A stretch of DNA of 64,000 bases from the NCBI RefSeq assembly GCF_900187965.1, contig NZ_FZNL01000005.1, positions 1 to 64,000 on the forward strand. Direction: 5' to 3'. The notes beneath the pieces were generated by a model, which saw only the letters and a program-made list of their open reading frames with translations, was not told the origin of the DNA and did no database searches. The translations under genes and the position numbers were made by a program. Source of the DNA: Flavobacterium sp. ov086 (GTDB taxonomy: Bacteria > Bacteroidota > Bacteroidia > Flavobacteriales > Flavobacteriaceae). This document shows, in pieces, positions 55,898-64,000 of the stretch. Positions within the stretch are counted from its first letter, which is position 1; each line of letters begins with the position of its first letter.

Positions 55898-56479
55898 TTA
55901 GTTATTCCTTTTTTCGTTTCTAATTTTACTAAGAAATTCTGGTGTAATCCCCAGATAAGAAGCAATTTGAGTATTAGGAAGTCTGTTAGAGAGATTTGGA
56001 TACTGTTCTAAAAAAAAGTCATATCGCTCTTGCGCTGTTACACTAAATGTTTCCAGCAGCCTGTTTTGAAGTTCAATATATTTATCTTCAATAATTACAC
56101 GAAAATTTCTGTCAAATTTTGGATAATTGGTATACAAATACCATAAATCCCCTTTTGAAAGCTGTAATATTACCGAAGGTTCAATCGCTTCAATATATAG
56201 TTTAGTTGGTTTTTCTTTATGAAGACTGCCAATGTCGGCTATCCAGTCATTTTCGGCAGCAAAATGCAAATTATGTTCATTGCCTTTTTTATCTACACCA
56301 TACATTTTAAAACAGCCGGAAACAACAAAAGTAAAGTGTCTGCAGATATCGTTTTCTTGTAAAATAAATTGTCTTCTCTTAATTTTTCGCTCAATTAACC
56401 TACTAGACAATTCTTCTTTTTCTATATCATTAAGAGGAAGATATTGATCAAAATGTGATATAAGTTGCTGTATGCTCAT
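55898..56479 (-). CDS. Crp/Fnr-family transcriptional regulator
   Basis: The start at ATG 56479 (MSIQQLISHFDQYL) gives 193 residues; longer starts add a Lys-rich leader without a family match. An N-terminal cyclic-nucleotide-binding-like barrel (LQENDICRHFTFVVSGCFKM) and a C-terminal helix-turn-helix (NTQIASYLGITPEFLSKIR) are seen. The effector is unknown in this group, which often has no cAMP site. It probably regulates the neighbouring F420-reductase-like gene. Confidence 0.9.
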   Translation of the reverse strand: MSIQQLISHFDQYLPLNDIEKEELSSRLIERKIKRRQFILQENDICRHFTFVVSGCFKMYGVDKKGNEHNLHFAAENDWIADIGSLHKEKPTKLYIEAIEPSVILQLSKGDLWYLYTNYPKFDRNFRVIIEDKYIELQNRLLETFSVTAQERYDFFLEQYPNLSNRLPNTQIASYLGITPEFLSKIRNEKRNN

Positions 56480-56795
56480 TATGTGGGATTTTCTTTTTTT
56501 TATACAGTAATATAAAAACATCAATGAAGTAAAATTTGATGGATTTGTAATATAATTTAAGCTAATATAAGAAATATTCTCACCATAGATATTTAACTTT
56601 TTAAAGTTTGTTAAAGATAAAGTTTTTCAAAGGCCCTAAGTTTTTTTAGGGAATAAAAGCAATACAATTACTAGTAGCTTACAAACCTTCAAAACTTTTT
56701 TTGATGCGTTTTAAAAGGTTACCTATAGCTGCGTGTTGCGTGTTATAAGTAGTAAACGGGATATTTAGAGTATTAAAAGGGATTGGATCTTTTTT
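56480..56795. other. Intergenic spacer with small hairpin
   Basis: No gene supported. A weak stem CCCTAA/TTAGGG with a T loop lies near 56633-56652. The region separates the Crp/Fnr gene from the end of the polyketide operon. Confidence 0.45.
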
Positions 56796-57305
56796 TTAGC
56801 TTTTTTTTATAATGGTGACCACCTTTTCAAACCTGCCATGATGACTAATAGAGACATCCTGAAATGTATTAGATAAGAAATTACATAAGTACGGAATACC
56901 ATTATTGTCTTTAATTATGTCCTTGTTTTCGATCTCAATTACATTTTCTAAATCGTCTAAAGAATTAACTGCTATAGTATGGATACTTTCTTTTAAGAAG
57001 ATTGTTTTTGTATAATAGACATTTTGGGCGCAATTCACTTTTCCAATCATACAATTGTTGTCTTGTGATAGTACAGAACAAATTAACTTTTTAGGAATAT
57101 ATTCTCTTCGTCTCGTTTGCCGATTGTAAATTTTATAAGCCGCTTCTTTCATGCTCCAAAACAACCAGACCGAGATTTCAGGATCTAGTGCATTTGAGAT
57201 CATTAATTGCTCGTTAGCAGTAAAGAGTTTTTGTATGAAACCTTTGCGCTGCCAATTACTTTCGTGACGTGATTGTATGATATCTACGATATCATTACCA
57301 ATCAT
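56796..57305 (-). CDS. 4'-phosphopantetheinyl transferase
   Basis: This 169-residue protein has the PPTase signature: MIGNDIVDI with D5/D8, and WSMKEAAYK with K53-E54-x3-K58. The size is intermediate between AcpS (about 125) and Sfp types. It attaches phosphopantetheine to the ACP encoded just upstream; the two genes overlap by 4 bp. The last gene of the seven-gene operon. Confidence 0.88.
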   Translation of the reverse strand: MIGNDIVDIIQSRHESNWQRKGFIQKLFTANEQLMISNALDPEISVWLFWSMKEAAYKIYNRQTRRREYIPKKLICSVLSQDNNCMIGKVNCAQNVYYTKTIFLKESIHTIAVNSLDDLENVIEIENKDIIKDNNGIPYLCNFLSNTFQDVSISHHGRFEKVVTIIKKS

Positions 57306-57556
57306 TTTGCGGCTAGTTTAGTTGCTATAATTTCTACAGCGGTTTTAACATCAAGCATACGTTCCATATCAGTATTTTCAATTACGATATTAAAAGTTTC
57401 TTCGATATCAAGCACAATATCTACCAGATTAGCCGAATTGATATTAAGGTCGTTAATGAAATCTGTACTTTCTGTAAGATTGTCATAAGCTTCTGTATTT
57501 GTTGTGTATGGCTTTATAATTATTTTTAATTGAGCAATAAGTTCTTCTTTGTTCAT
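57302..57556 (-). CDS. Acyl carrier protein
   Basis: The start at ATG 57556 (MNKEELIAQLKIII) gives 84 residues. Upstream in-frame sequence overlaps the ketosynthase end and is not expected to be translated. The phosphopantetheine Ser is S41 in NINSANLVDIVLDIEE (usual DSLD/E replaced by NSAN). This is a type II ACP dedicated to the operon, with its PPTase immediately after. Confidence 0.88.
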   Translation of the reverse strand: MNKEELIAQLKIIIKPYTTNTEAYDNLTESTDFINDLNINSANLVDIVLDIEETFNIVIENTDMERMLDVKTAVEIIATKLAAK

Positions 57557-57560
57557 GGGA

Positions 57561-58835
57561 TTATTTTTGAAATTTTTTAAATATGATACAGGCGTTAACA
57601 TCGCCAAAACCAAAACTTGCTTTGGCAATTATAGAAGGGCTAATGTTTAGTGTTTTTAAAGGAACTTTTAATGGATCAATAAGTGCATTAATTTCCGGAT
57701 GAAGATCTTCGCAATTGGTGTTGCCAAATACAAAACCTTCATGAAGCTGTAAAACCGCAGCAATGCTTTCTATACTTCCGGCAGCACTAAGGCAATGTCC
57801 CGTCATACTTTTTAAGGAGTTGATATACGGAAAATCAGTACCACTTCTTCCTAGTGCTTTAGTCCAATTTTCAATTTCAAGACTATCTTTTGTAGTGGCC
57901 GTAAGATGACCGTTTATAGCATCAATATCATTTGCTGAAATACCGGAATTATAAATGGCACTAGTAATACATCGTTGGACAGCAATACTATTTGGCGCCG
58001 TCATACTTCCGTTTCCGCGCTGTCCGCCGGAGTTTACATTTCCGCCTAATATTTCGGCATAAATGGTGGCACCTCTTTCCAGAGCAGTTTCTAAATCTTC
58101 TATAACCAATGCTCCGGCACCACTACCGGGTACGAATCCTGATGCAGAGGCACTCATTGGGCGAGATCCCTGCTCTGTATTATCATTATAGTTAGAACTG
58201 CAAACACGTAAAGCATCAAACCCGCCCCAGATATAAGGTCCGCTATCGCCAGTGCTTCCGCTTAATATACGTTTCGCTTGTCCGGATTGTATGCGGTCGT
58301 AAGCCATTAAAATAGCTTCTGTACCCGTTGCGCAGGCTGATGAATTTGTGGTTACCTGATTTCCGAGCCCTAATTTACCGCCAAGATAAGCACTTACGCC
58401 ACTGTTCATCGTTTGTGCTACTACAGTACTACCAAGTCTTCGGACCTGTAATTCATCTATTTTATAAATGCTTTCGCGAAATTTATCTATCCCGGATGTA
58501 CCAGATCCAAAAATAGTTCCGCTGTCCCAATCGGGATTGTCATTGTTTTCTATTGGCAATCCGGCATTTTTCCAAGCTTCTATACCTGCAATAACACCAT
58601 ATAAAATACCGGTGCTGTTAAAACCTCTTAGCTCAAGTTCTGTAAAGTATTCCAATTTTAGTTCGTCTGATATTTGTGGCTGACCGGCGATCTGACAAGA
58701 AAATTGTAATTCCTGCAACTGCGCATCATGCCGAATTCCAGAGACTCCGTTTTTTATAGCATGAGTAAATTCGGGAAGTCCAACTCCATTGGGAGCCACC
58801 ACACCTAAACCTGTTATTACAACTCTTTTGTTCAT
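57561..58835 (-). CDS. Beta-ketoacyl-ACP synthase, FabF-like
   Basis: This 424-residue protein has the KAS triad: C168 (SSACATGTEA), H310 (INGHLTATTKDS) and H347 (KSMTGHCLSAAG), with K342. The His segment reads NGHLTATT where housekeeping FabF has NAHGTST, a change common in secondary-metabolism ketosynthases. It extends ACP-bound acyl chains with malonyl-ACP. It overlaps the upstream dehydratase gene by 4 bp and is followed by the ACP gene. Confidence 0.9.
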   Translation of the reverse strand: MNKRVVITGLGVVAPNGVGLPEFTHAIKNGVSGIRHDAQLQELQFSCQIAGQPQISDELKLEYFTELELRGFNSTGILYGVIAGIEAWKNAGLPIENNDNPDWDSGTIFGSGTSGIDKFRESIYKIDELQVRRLGSTVVAQTMNSGVSAYLGGKLGLGNQVTTNSSACATGTEAILMAYDRIQSGQAKRILSGSTGDSGPYIWGGFDALRVCSSNYNDNTEQGSRPMSASASGFVPGSGAGALVIEDLETALERGATIYAEILGGNVNSGGQRGNGSMTAPNSIAVQRCITSAIYNSGISANDIDAINGHLTATTKDSLEIENWTKALGRSGTDFPYINSLKSMTGHCLSAAGSIESIAAVLQLHEGFVFGNTNCEDLHPEINALIDPLKVPLKTLNISPSIIAKASFGFGDVNACIIFKKFQK

Positions 58836-59269
58836 AATTTTGTACTAATCATACCGGCCAAAATACCTTTACAAACTTCCTGTCCGGCTTCGTTTTTCAT
58901 AATTACCTCACACTTCAGTTTACCAAATCTAAAAAATATTTTTTGAGAAGTTATCGTTACTTTTTCATTAGGATATACGGGTTTTAAAAATTGCATATCT
59001 GCCGATGTAAAAGCGATTACGGTATCTTTATTATAATTGTTTCCAAGTAAATAAATACCAAGGCAAACCAGACCAATCTGCGCCATGGTTTCGGTTAGGA
59101 TTACACCCGGAGTTATTGGATTATCTTTAAAATGACCTTTATAAAAATCAAGATCTTCATTAAAAGTATAGGTTCCGGTAACACTATTTTCATCTGCATG
59201 CAATAATTCGTCTACAAATAAAAACGGTTTAGTGTAAGGAAGCTTCGTTATGATATCGGTAAATTTCAT
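58832..59269 (-). CDS. 3-hydroxyacyl-ACP dehydratase-like (FabZ hotdog) protein
   Basis: This 145-residue protein has a FabZ-type hotdog fold: H46 in GHFKDNPITPGVILTE with E60 in the same helix. These are the catalytic pair that removes water from 3-hydroxyacyl-ACP. It sits between the type III polyketide synthase and FabF-like genes. A separate ketoreductase is not in the operon and may come from primary metabolism. Confidence 0.88.
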   Translation of the reverse strand: MKFTDIITKLPYTKPFLFVDELLHADENSVTGTYTFNEDLDFYKGHFKDNPITPGVILTETMAQIGLVCLGIYLLGNNYNKDTVIAFTSADMQFLKPVYPNEKVTITSQKIFFRFGKLKCEVIMKNEAGQEVCKGILAGMISTKL

Positions 59270-59287
59270 CTTTTGTTTATTTAGAAA

Positions 59288-60340
59288 TTACCACTGTAAC
59301 AAAACCCGTTGCGCCGAAAATCCCGGACCAAAACTAAGCATCAATCCTTTTTCTCCCGATTTTGGATTTCCGTCCATAATTCTTTCTAAAACATACAAAA
59401 CGGTAGCGCTCGACATATTGCCATATTGTTTGAGAACTTCTTTAGTATCGTCAATGTTTTTTCCTAATCCGGAGAAAAGTGATTCTACTGTTGTAACTAT
59501 TTTTTTTCCACCGGGATGAAAAATCATATGATCAATATCGTTAATCTCTAGATTGTTTTTTTGTAAAAAAGGATGAATAATATCTCCAAAATGTGAGGAA
59601 ATAGTATCGGGAACTTCAATATCCAAAACCATTTGTAAACCTGTATTGGTGAGTTTAAACCCCATCATATGTTCAGCATCATAAAAATGATACATTTGTT
59701 CGTCCAGTATTTCGGGGCCATTATCTTCTTCATACGATGATAAAAGACAACAGGCAGCACCATCGCCAAAAATAGCAGCGCTTACAATGTTTGGCATCGA
59801 AAAATCATTCAGCTGAAATGTTGCTGTAGGCGATTCAATTGCTATTACTGCAGCACGTTTTTTGGGATTAGCCTTAAGAAAGTTTTTAGCGTATATAATA
59901 CCCGATATTCCTGCGGCACAGCCCATTTCGGTTACAGGAAGACGTACGATGTCTTGTCTTAATTTCATTTTATTGATAAGATAAGCGTCTAATGACGGTA
60001 TCATAATTCCTGTACAACTTACCGTAATAATGTAGTCCAGCGTTTGCGGGTCCCAGTTTGCTTTTGTTAATGCTTTTTCTAATACTTGTTCGCCCAGAAT
60101 GATTACTTCCCGACTATAAATATCATTTTTATCTTCAAAAGAGGTTGCGGTAAAGACTTCGGCAGGATCCATGATGGAGTAGCGTTTGTCTACCGCTGCA
60201 CCTTCGAATATTTTTTTTACTTTTTTGATAAAGCGTTCGTCTTGTCCGTGCAGCCATCCTTTCAACATTGGGAGTATCTCGGCCGTTGTACGCGAATATT
60301 TTGGTAGTTGCTTGGCAACAGTTATAATTTTTACACTCAT
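59288..60340 (-). CDS. Type III polyketide synthase (chalcone synthase-like)
   Basis: This 350-residue protein has the thiolase-fold triad C141 (TEMGCAAGI), H275 (IFHPGGKKI) and N308 (YGNMSSAT). The family makes phenolic lipids, alkylresorcinols, pyrones or similar by condensing malonyl-CoA on an acyl starter in one active site. The start overlaps the methyltransferase stop by 4 bp. With a methyltransferase and FAD oxidoreductase beside it, the set resembles Streptomyces SrsA-SrsB-SrsC. The product is inferred. Confidence 0.93.
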   Translation of the reverse strand: MSVKIITVAKQLPKYSRTTAEILPMLKGWLHGQDERFIKKVKKIFEGAAVDKRYSIMDPAEVFTATSFEDKNDIYSREVIILGEQVLEKALTKANWDPQTLDYIITVSCTGIMIPSLDAYLINKMKLRQDIVRLPVTEMGCAAGISGIIYAKNFLKANPKKRAAVIAIESPTATFQLNDFSMPNIVSAAIFGDGAACCLLSSYEEDNGPEILDEQMYHFYDAEHMMGFKLTNTGLQMVLDIEVPDTISSHFGDIIHPFLQKNNLEINDIDHMIFHPGGKKIVTTVESLFSGLGKNIDDTKEVLKQYGNMSSATVLYVLERIMDGNPKSGEKGLMLSFGPGFSAQRVLLQW

Positions 60341-61050
60341 GTTTTAGCGATTATCCACTGATAACGGAATGCCCATTTCCAGTTTATGGTATAGTTTTTA
60401 AAATTTACTTTATTTGAAAAGATTTCTAATTCGTTTTTCTTAAATCCTCTCAAAATAGATACAAGTCCATCCTGGCGTGACATTTTATTTAGATTAAAAA
60501 TAATACCAATCATTTTAAAAAGCCGATAAGCTAATTTACTGCGATGCAAATCGTTAATAATAATACCAACTTCGGCATTGTTATTAAAGGTAGTGATTAT
60601 ATTTAATATTTCCTCATTGGTAAAATGGTGCAGGGTAAGAGTACATAAAACAATATCATATTTAATAGCAGTAAACTCATCGCTAAAAATATCCACGCAT
60701 ATATATTCGATATTTGGATATCCAACGGAGAGTTTTTTAGCATAATTTATCGTAAAGGCATTTGCATCTATACCTATAAGTTTAAAATTAAGATTGTTCC
60801 TTTGGCCATATTTCGCCAACATGCGCAACATATCTCCATTGCCACAACCTATATCTGCAACTACTATTGTTTTATGAGTATTGGATTTCTTTAATAATGC
60901 TTTTATACCGTGAAGAGTAAGTTTGTTACCTCCTAATAATTGATTAATACTGGCGATTTTGTCTAATGCATCTTTGAGCTCTTTCCCCTGAAGAGAAAAA
61001 TCATCCATTATTTCTGTATCTAGTGTTCTAAATTTAGTGCTTATTCCCAT
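60337..61050 (-). CDS. Class I SAM-dependent methyltransferase
   Basis: This 237-residue protein has motif I VVADIGCGNGDM at residues 63-74, acidic motif II (KLIGIDAN) and the post-IV segment LCTLTLHHF. It likely O- or C-methylates the polyketide or its hydroxylated form. It overlaps both neighbours (10 bp with the upstream FAD gene, 4 bp with the synthase), so all three are translated together. Confidence 0.9.
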   Translation of the reverse strand: MGISTKFRTLDTEIMDDFSLQGKELKDALDKIASINQLLGGNKLTLHGIKALLKKSNTHKTIVVADIGCGNGDMLRMLAKYGQRNNLNFKLIGIDANAFTINYAKKLSVGYPNIEYICVDIFSDEFTAIKYDIVLCTLTLHHFTNEEILNIITTFNNNAEVGIIINDLHRSKLAYRLFKMIGIIFNLNKMSRQDGLVSILRGFKKNELEIFSNKVNFKNYTINWKWAFRYQWIIAKT

Positions 61051-62174
61051 TTAATTACTATAGGTTTGCCGTGAGTTTGTTTAATTATTGCAGGCATTAT
61101 CTCTGGAAATGATGCTACGATTGCAAAGAGTACATTAGTAATGGTTTTATTGGTTAAGATTTGTGCCAGAATCCTGCCCATAAATAATCTTTTACCAAAA
61201 TGTTTATACCATTGCTTAGTATAGGTTTTTTCTAATAATTCGCGTGAGATTATTTTGCCTGAATAATAATCAACTATTAATTCTGAAGCTATTTTTGCGC
61301 TGTGTATCGCCATCGCCATTCCGTTGCCACAAAGCGGATGAATAAGTCCGGCCGTATCACCAATCATTAATAAATGGTTTTCTACAGGTTGTTTTTTATC
61401 AAAAGATATCTGGCTTATGGTTATGGGTTTATCAAAAAGAAGTTTACTGTTTTCAAAAACAGATTTTAAGTGTTTGTTTTTATAGAGAATATTTTGCTGA
61501 TAATCCTCGATGTTTTTATATTGTTTAAAGGTGGCATAATCTGCCAGATAACAAATATTTATAATGTTATTCTCGACTTTAGAAACCCCACAATAACCAC
61601 CTTTGAAGTTATGTAAAGATACGAGATCATTATCTATATTACCTGAATAATGAGCCTTAACAGCCAGCCAAGGTGATTTTTTGGTGATAAAATTCCGGGC
61701 TAAAACCTGATCGATGTTAGACCGTTTGCCAAAAGCACCCAATACTATTTTAGCCAATAAAATTTGATTTAGAGTCGTAATTGTAAAAATTTCGTTGCTA
61801 AAAGAAACATCAATAACATTTTCTTTAATAATGATACAATTGTTCGCTAATGCTTTTTGGTATAAAAAATTGTCAAGCGCATATCGACTAATGCCAAAGC
61901 CTCCTAACGGAAGTTTTGCAGTTACAGCTTTTCCATTGCTTGATGTAAATTCAAACTTAGAGATATTGGTGGGATGCAGTTCTGAAACATCTACACCAAG
62001 TGATAACAAATAGGGGAGAATCTCATTAGAAATATACTCCCCGCAGACTTTATGCTTGGGATAGTCTGATTTCTCGATCAGGCTTACTTTTAATCCTTTT
62101 TGAGATAGATGTATAGCGGCTGCCAATCCGGCAAGTCCGCCACCAACAATTATTACATCTGCATCTGTTTTCAT
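61041..62174 (-). CDS. FAD-dependent oxidoreductase (geranylgeranyl reductase/UbiH-like)
   Basis: This 377-residue protein has an N-terminal FAD motif VIIVGGGLAGLAAAIHL, the KVCGE motif seen in GGR-family flavoproteins, and the GD motif MIGDTAGLIHPLCGNGMAMA. The enzyme may hydroxylate a phenolic ring (as SrsC does) or reduce double bonds. First gene of the polyketide operon (61041-62174, then downstream to 56796). Confidence 0.9.
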   Translation of the reverse strand: MKTDADVIIVGGGLAGLAAAIHLSQKGLKVSLIEKSDYPKHKVCGEYISNEILPYLLSLGVDVSELHPTNISKFEFTSSNGKAVTAKLPLGGFGISRYALDNFLYQKALANNCIIIKENVIDVSFSNEIFTITTLNQILLAKIVLGAFGKRSNIDQVLARNFITKKSPWLAVKAHYSGNIDNDLVSLHNFKGGYCGVSKVENNIINICYLADYATFKQYKNIEDYQQNILYKNKHLKSVFENSKLLFDKPITISQISFDKKQPVENHLLMIGDTAGLIHPLCGNGMAMAIHSAKIASELIVDYYSGKIISRELLEKTYTKQWYKHFGKRLFMGRILAQILTNKTITNVLFAIVASFPEIMPAIIKQTHGKPIVIKWE

Positions 62175-62203
62175 TCTAGTAATTTAGATATAAAATTTTG
62201 GAT

Positions 62204-62329
62204 ATGCAAACAGAAAAAGGCATAAAAAAAGCATTTAGTAAGAAATGGGATTTTAGTTTTGTGACCCGTAAAGGACAAATAAGACACCATTTCATGGAAG
62301 ATTTAATGAGATTGGCTTATTATATGTAA
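62204..62329 (+). CDS. 41-codon open frame, doubtful
   Basis: The frame begins MQTEKGIKKAFSKKWDFSFV and ends at TAA. It is basic and lies divergently next to the FAD oxidoreductase start. No motif, no promoter recognised. It could be a remnant of a longer gene. Confidence 0.2.
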   Translation: MQTEKGIKKAFSKKWDFSFVTRKGQIRHHFMEDLMRLAYYM

Positions 62330-62636
62330 GACTTGTCTTTGAATGACACCAACAATTTGGTTTGGATATACTGTTGGGGATTATTTGTAATATCATTTAA
62401 ATTTATCTTATCCAGTTTAAATTTGAATCACATAGTTAATATACTTAAAAGACTGATTTAGATTTTTGTACTAAGATTTACAATAGTAAATAAGCATTTT
62501 TTTAAGTAAAAAAGCAGGTATTTATACTTGTGTCATTTTTGTAATTTATCATTACTTTTATATAGTCCAAGCCAGATAGTGTACTTAAAATGACCTGAAA
62601 ATTATTAGCTTTTATTTATAACTTTAAAATTAGAAA
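62330..62636. other. Intergenic spacer
   Basis: About 300 bp of AT-rich sequence with no supported gene. It should contain the promoter of the alpha/beta hydrolase gene, but no clean TTTG/TAnnTTTG pair is seen. Confidence 0.45.
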
Positions 62637-63434
62637 ATGTCAAATCATACTATTAATATTGGAATCAAACAACACGGGCTAAATTCGCAAGGTTTTTTCA
62701 GTTATAGTGAACCTAATAATCTAATTGTGTTTGTTCATGGTTTTGGAGGTACTTCTATTGGAACATGGAATAATTTCCCAAATTATATCACATCAGAATC
62801 AGAGTTTGCAAACTCTGATATTATTTTTTATGGTTATGATACTTTCAAAGGTCAAGCAGGTGATCACTCCGCGCAACTTTTTAAATTTTTAAATCTTCTA
62901 GAAAATCCACTAGCGAATCATATTTTACCCATTGAACAAGGCTTACCTGAAAGGAATTACAGTAAAATTATTTTAGTTGCTCATTCTCTAGGTGCTATCT
63001 TAACAAGGCAGGCTTTAATATTTGCTATAAATGAGAATAGGTCGTGGGCTGATAAAGTTTCTTTGGCATTGTTTGCGCCTGCCCATCACGGGGCAAGTAT
63101 TGTCCATTTGGCAATGCAGGCTTTACCAGGCTTAACTGGCTTACTTGGGATTTTTGCTAAACTCAGATATCCAATTCTTAATGATTTAGATCATACTGAG
63201 GAAGGTATTATACATAGTATAAAAGAAACAACTCAAGAACTTCAAAACCAGAACAAAGGCGATTGTACTAAAGCAAAATTAGTTGTGTATGCTATGGGAG
63301 ACAATGTAGTTAGAAATTTCCAATATCTAAATGATATAACTCCGGATGTTTTAGAAGAGACAAGTCATGTATCTGTTTGCAAACCCAAAAAGGGCTTTAC
63401 AAAACCATTGGATTTGCTTAAGGCCATCATCTAA
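62637..63434 (+). CDS. Alpha/beta-hydrolase fold protein
   Basis: This 265-residue protein has the oxyanion-hole turn VFVHGFGGTS (residues 31-40), the nucleophile elbow VAHSLGA with S117, and a C-terminal His in TSHVSV. The acid residue is not certain. The layout resembles DUF676/PGAP1-like lipases or esterases. It is cytoplasmic (no signal peptide). It is followed 12 bp later by a gene of unknown function, so the two may work together. Confidence 0.85.
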   Translation: MSNHTINIGIKQHGLNSQGFFSYSEPNNLIVFVHGFGGTSIGTWNNFPNYITSESEFANSDIIFYGYDTFKGQAGDHSAQLFKFLNLLENPLANHILPIEQGLPERNYSKIILVAHSLGAILTRQALIFAINENRSWADKVSLALFAPAHHGASIVHLAMQALPGLTGLLGIFAKLRYPILNDLDHTEEGIIHSIKETTQELQNQNKGDCTKAKLVVYAMGDNVVRNFQYLNDITPDVLEETSHVSVCKPKKGFTKPLDLLKAII

Positions 63435-63446
63435 AATTAAGTATTT

Positions 63447-64000
63447 ATGGAAAACAAAGACAGAAATTACCATTCTTTAAGGGCTGAATTTTATAAAAAA
63501 AAGATGCCGTCGCAAGGATTCGATTTGATAAATCATTTAATTTCAGAAAATAGAAACAATGACTTACATTCCTTACTTGGGCATCATAGAGAAAGGGGCT
63601 ATTATGGACTTGAACTTGACCAACGATTTTGGACTGATGAGTTAATAGGATATTACAACCTTTTATTACTAGCTGTATTTGCTGGATTTATGCCCAGAAA
63701 GTTCAATAATCATTTAACACAAGAGATAATTAAAATAATGTCTGATGAAGCTGTAAAGATATATTATGAAGAGCACTATCCTTATAAATTAGCGGAATAT
63801 ACTAGGGAGTTTGCTTTTAATAAGATGGAATATAACGGAGAAACAAATGAAGATAGTTTACGAATTTTTAATGATTACATTAGTTTAAACAGATTCTTAA
63901 AAAATGATGATGATATTGACGTTTTTTTAGGAATGCTGGATTACGTTAGCTATGGTAATTACGATATTTCGCATGTTATTGAAAGTTTAAAATCATTCGA
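63447..64000 (+). CDS. Unknown protein, 3' partial
   Basis: The frame runs from ATG 63447 without a stop to the window end (184 codons visible). It begins MENKDRNYHSLRAEFYKKKM and is mainly helical and polar, with a hydrophobic stretch YYNLLLLAVFAGF. No family recognised. It lies 12 bp after the alpha/beta hydrolase gene on the same strand, so probably one operon. Confidence 0.7.
   Translation, partial: MENKDRNYHSLRAEFYKKKMPSQGFDLINHLISENRNNDLHSLLGHHRERGYYGLELDQRFWTDELIGYYNLLLLAVFAGFMPRKFNNHLTQEIIKIMSDEAVKIYYEEHYPYKLAEYTREFAFNKMEYNGETNEDSLRIFNDYISLNRFLKNDDDIDVFLGMLDYVSYGNYDISHVIESLKSF

Noticed and set aside
56796..62174. Flexirubin or dialkylresorcinol cluster
   Set aside because: Those need a DarA/DarB pair and many aryl-polyene genes; here the aromatic ring former is a type III synthase.

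Overview
The window looks like a chromosomal segment of a Flavobacterium-like member of the Bacteroidota. It is AT-rich. It carries a SusC/SusD pair, many lipoproteins with signal peptides ending in Ser-Cys, WG-repeat and MORN-type secreted proteins, and promoters of the Bacteroidota type (TTTG, then TAnnTTTG, close to start codons). No rRNA, tRNA, CRISPR array, complete insertion sequence or replication origin was seen.

Layout. 1-6733: a compact RiPP (class I lanthipeptide-like) locus with a TPR/membrane/AraC regulator (cut by the window edge), a 60-residue precursor with a leader ending in GGG, a lipoprotein S8 protease and a LanB dehydratase split into two adjacent genes. 6734-12083: a promoter, a leader of about 370 nt with an 8-codon open frame and hairpins, then a SusC/SusD uptake pair closed by a strong terminator. 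12138-17717: a lipoprotein, a possible small membrane protein, and four secreted proteins (YD-like, MORN, two BatD-like paralogues). 17791-24888: reverse-strand genes for an NAD-binding epimerase-like protein, a tandemly duplicated leucine-rich-repeat protein, a DKxxVY-repeat/TonB-C protein and an AraC regulator. 25071-32082: an aldo/keto reductase, a luciferase-like oxidoreductase, and a three-gene oxidase cassette (sarcosine oxidase-like, flavin amine/amino-acid oxidase, beta-barrel protein). 32200-34541: envelope proteins. 35063-37669: a TetR regulator with palindromic operators, an SDR remnant, an intact SDR and a quinone-reductase-like protein. 37962-46257: a VIT transporter, a 1267-residue WG-repeat protein with three small exported partners, a small membrane peptide and a PRC-barrel protein. 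46258-49441: a repeat-rich spacer and a type II restriction-modification system with its own C protein and operators. 49714-54973: an XRE regulator, an unknown protein, an amino acid permease and a TPR protein. 55111-56479: an F420-reductase-like protein and a Crp/Fnr regulator. 56796-62174: a tightly overlapping seven-gene reverse-strand operon around a type III polyketide synthase. 62637-64000: an alpha/beta hydrolase and an unknown protein that runs off the window.

How genes work together. The RiPP genes should dehydrate Ser/Thr of the precursor through the two LanB halves and remove the leader with a protease; no LanC cyclase or exporter is visible. In the polyketide operon, the ACP, phosphopantetheinyl transferase, ketosynthase and dehydratase could build or modify a fatty starter. 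The type III synthase would cyclise it to a phenolic lipid or pyrone, and the methyltransferase and flavoprotein would tailor it. This recalls the SrsABC logic known from Streptomyces. In the restriction-modification system, near-identical 14-bp boxes lie at the promoters of both the C-protein/endonuclease pair and the methyltransferase, which suggests one regulator times both.
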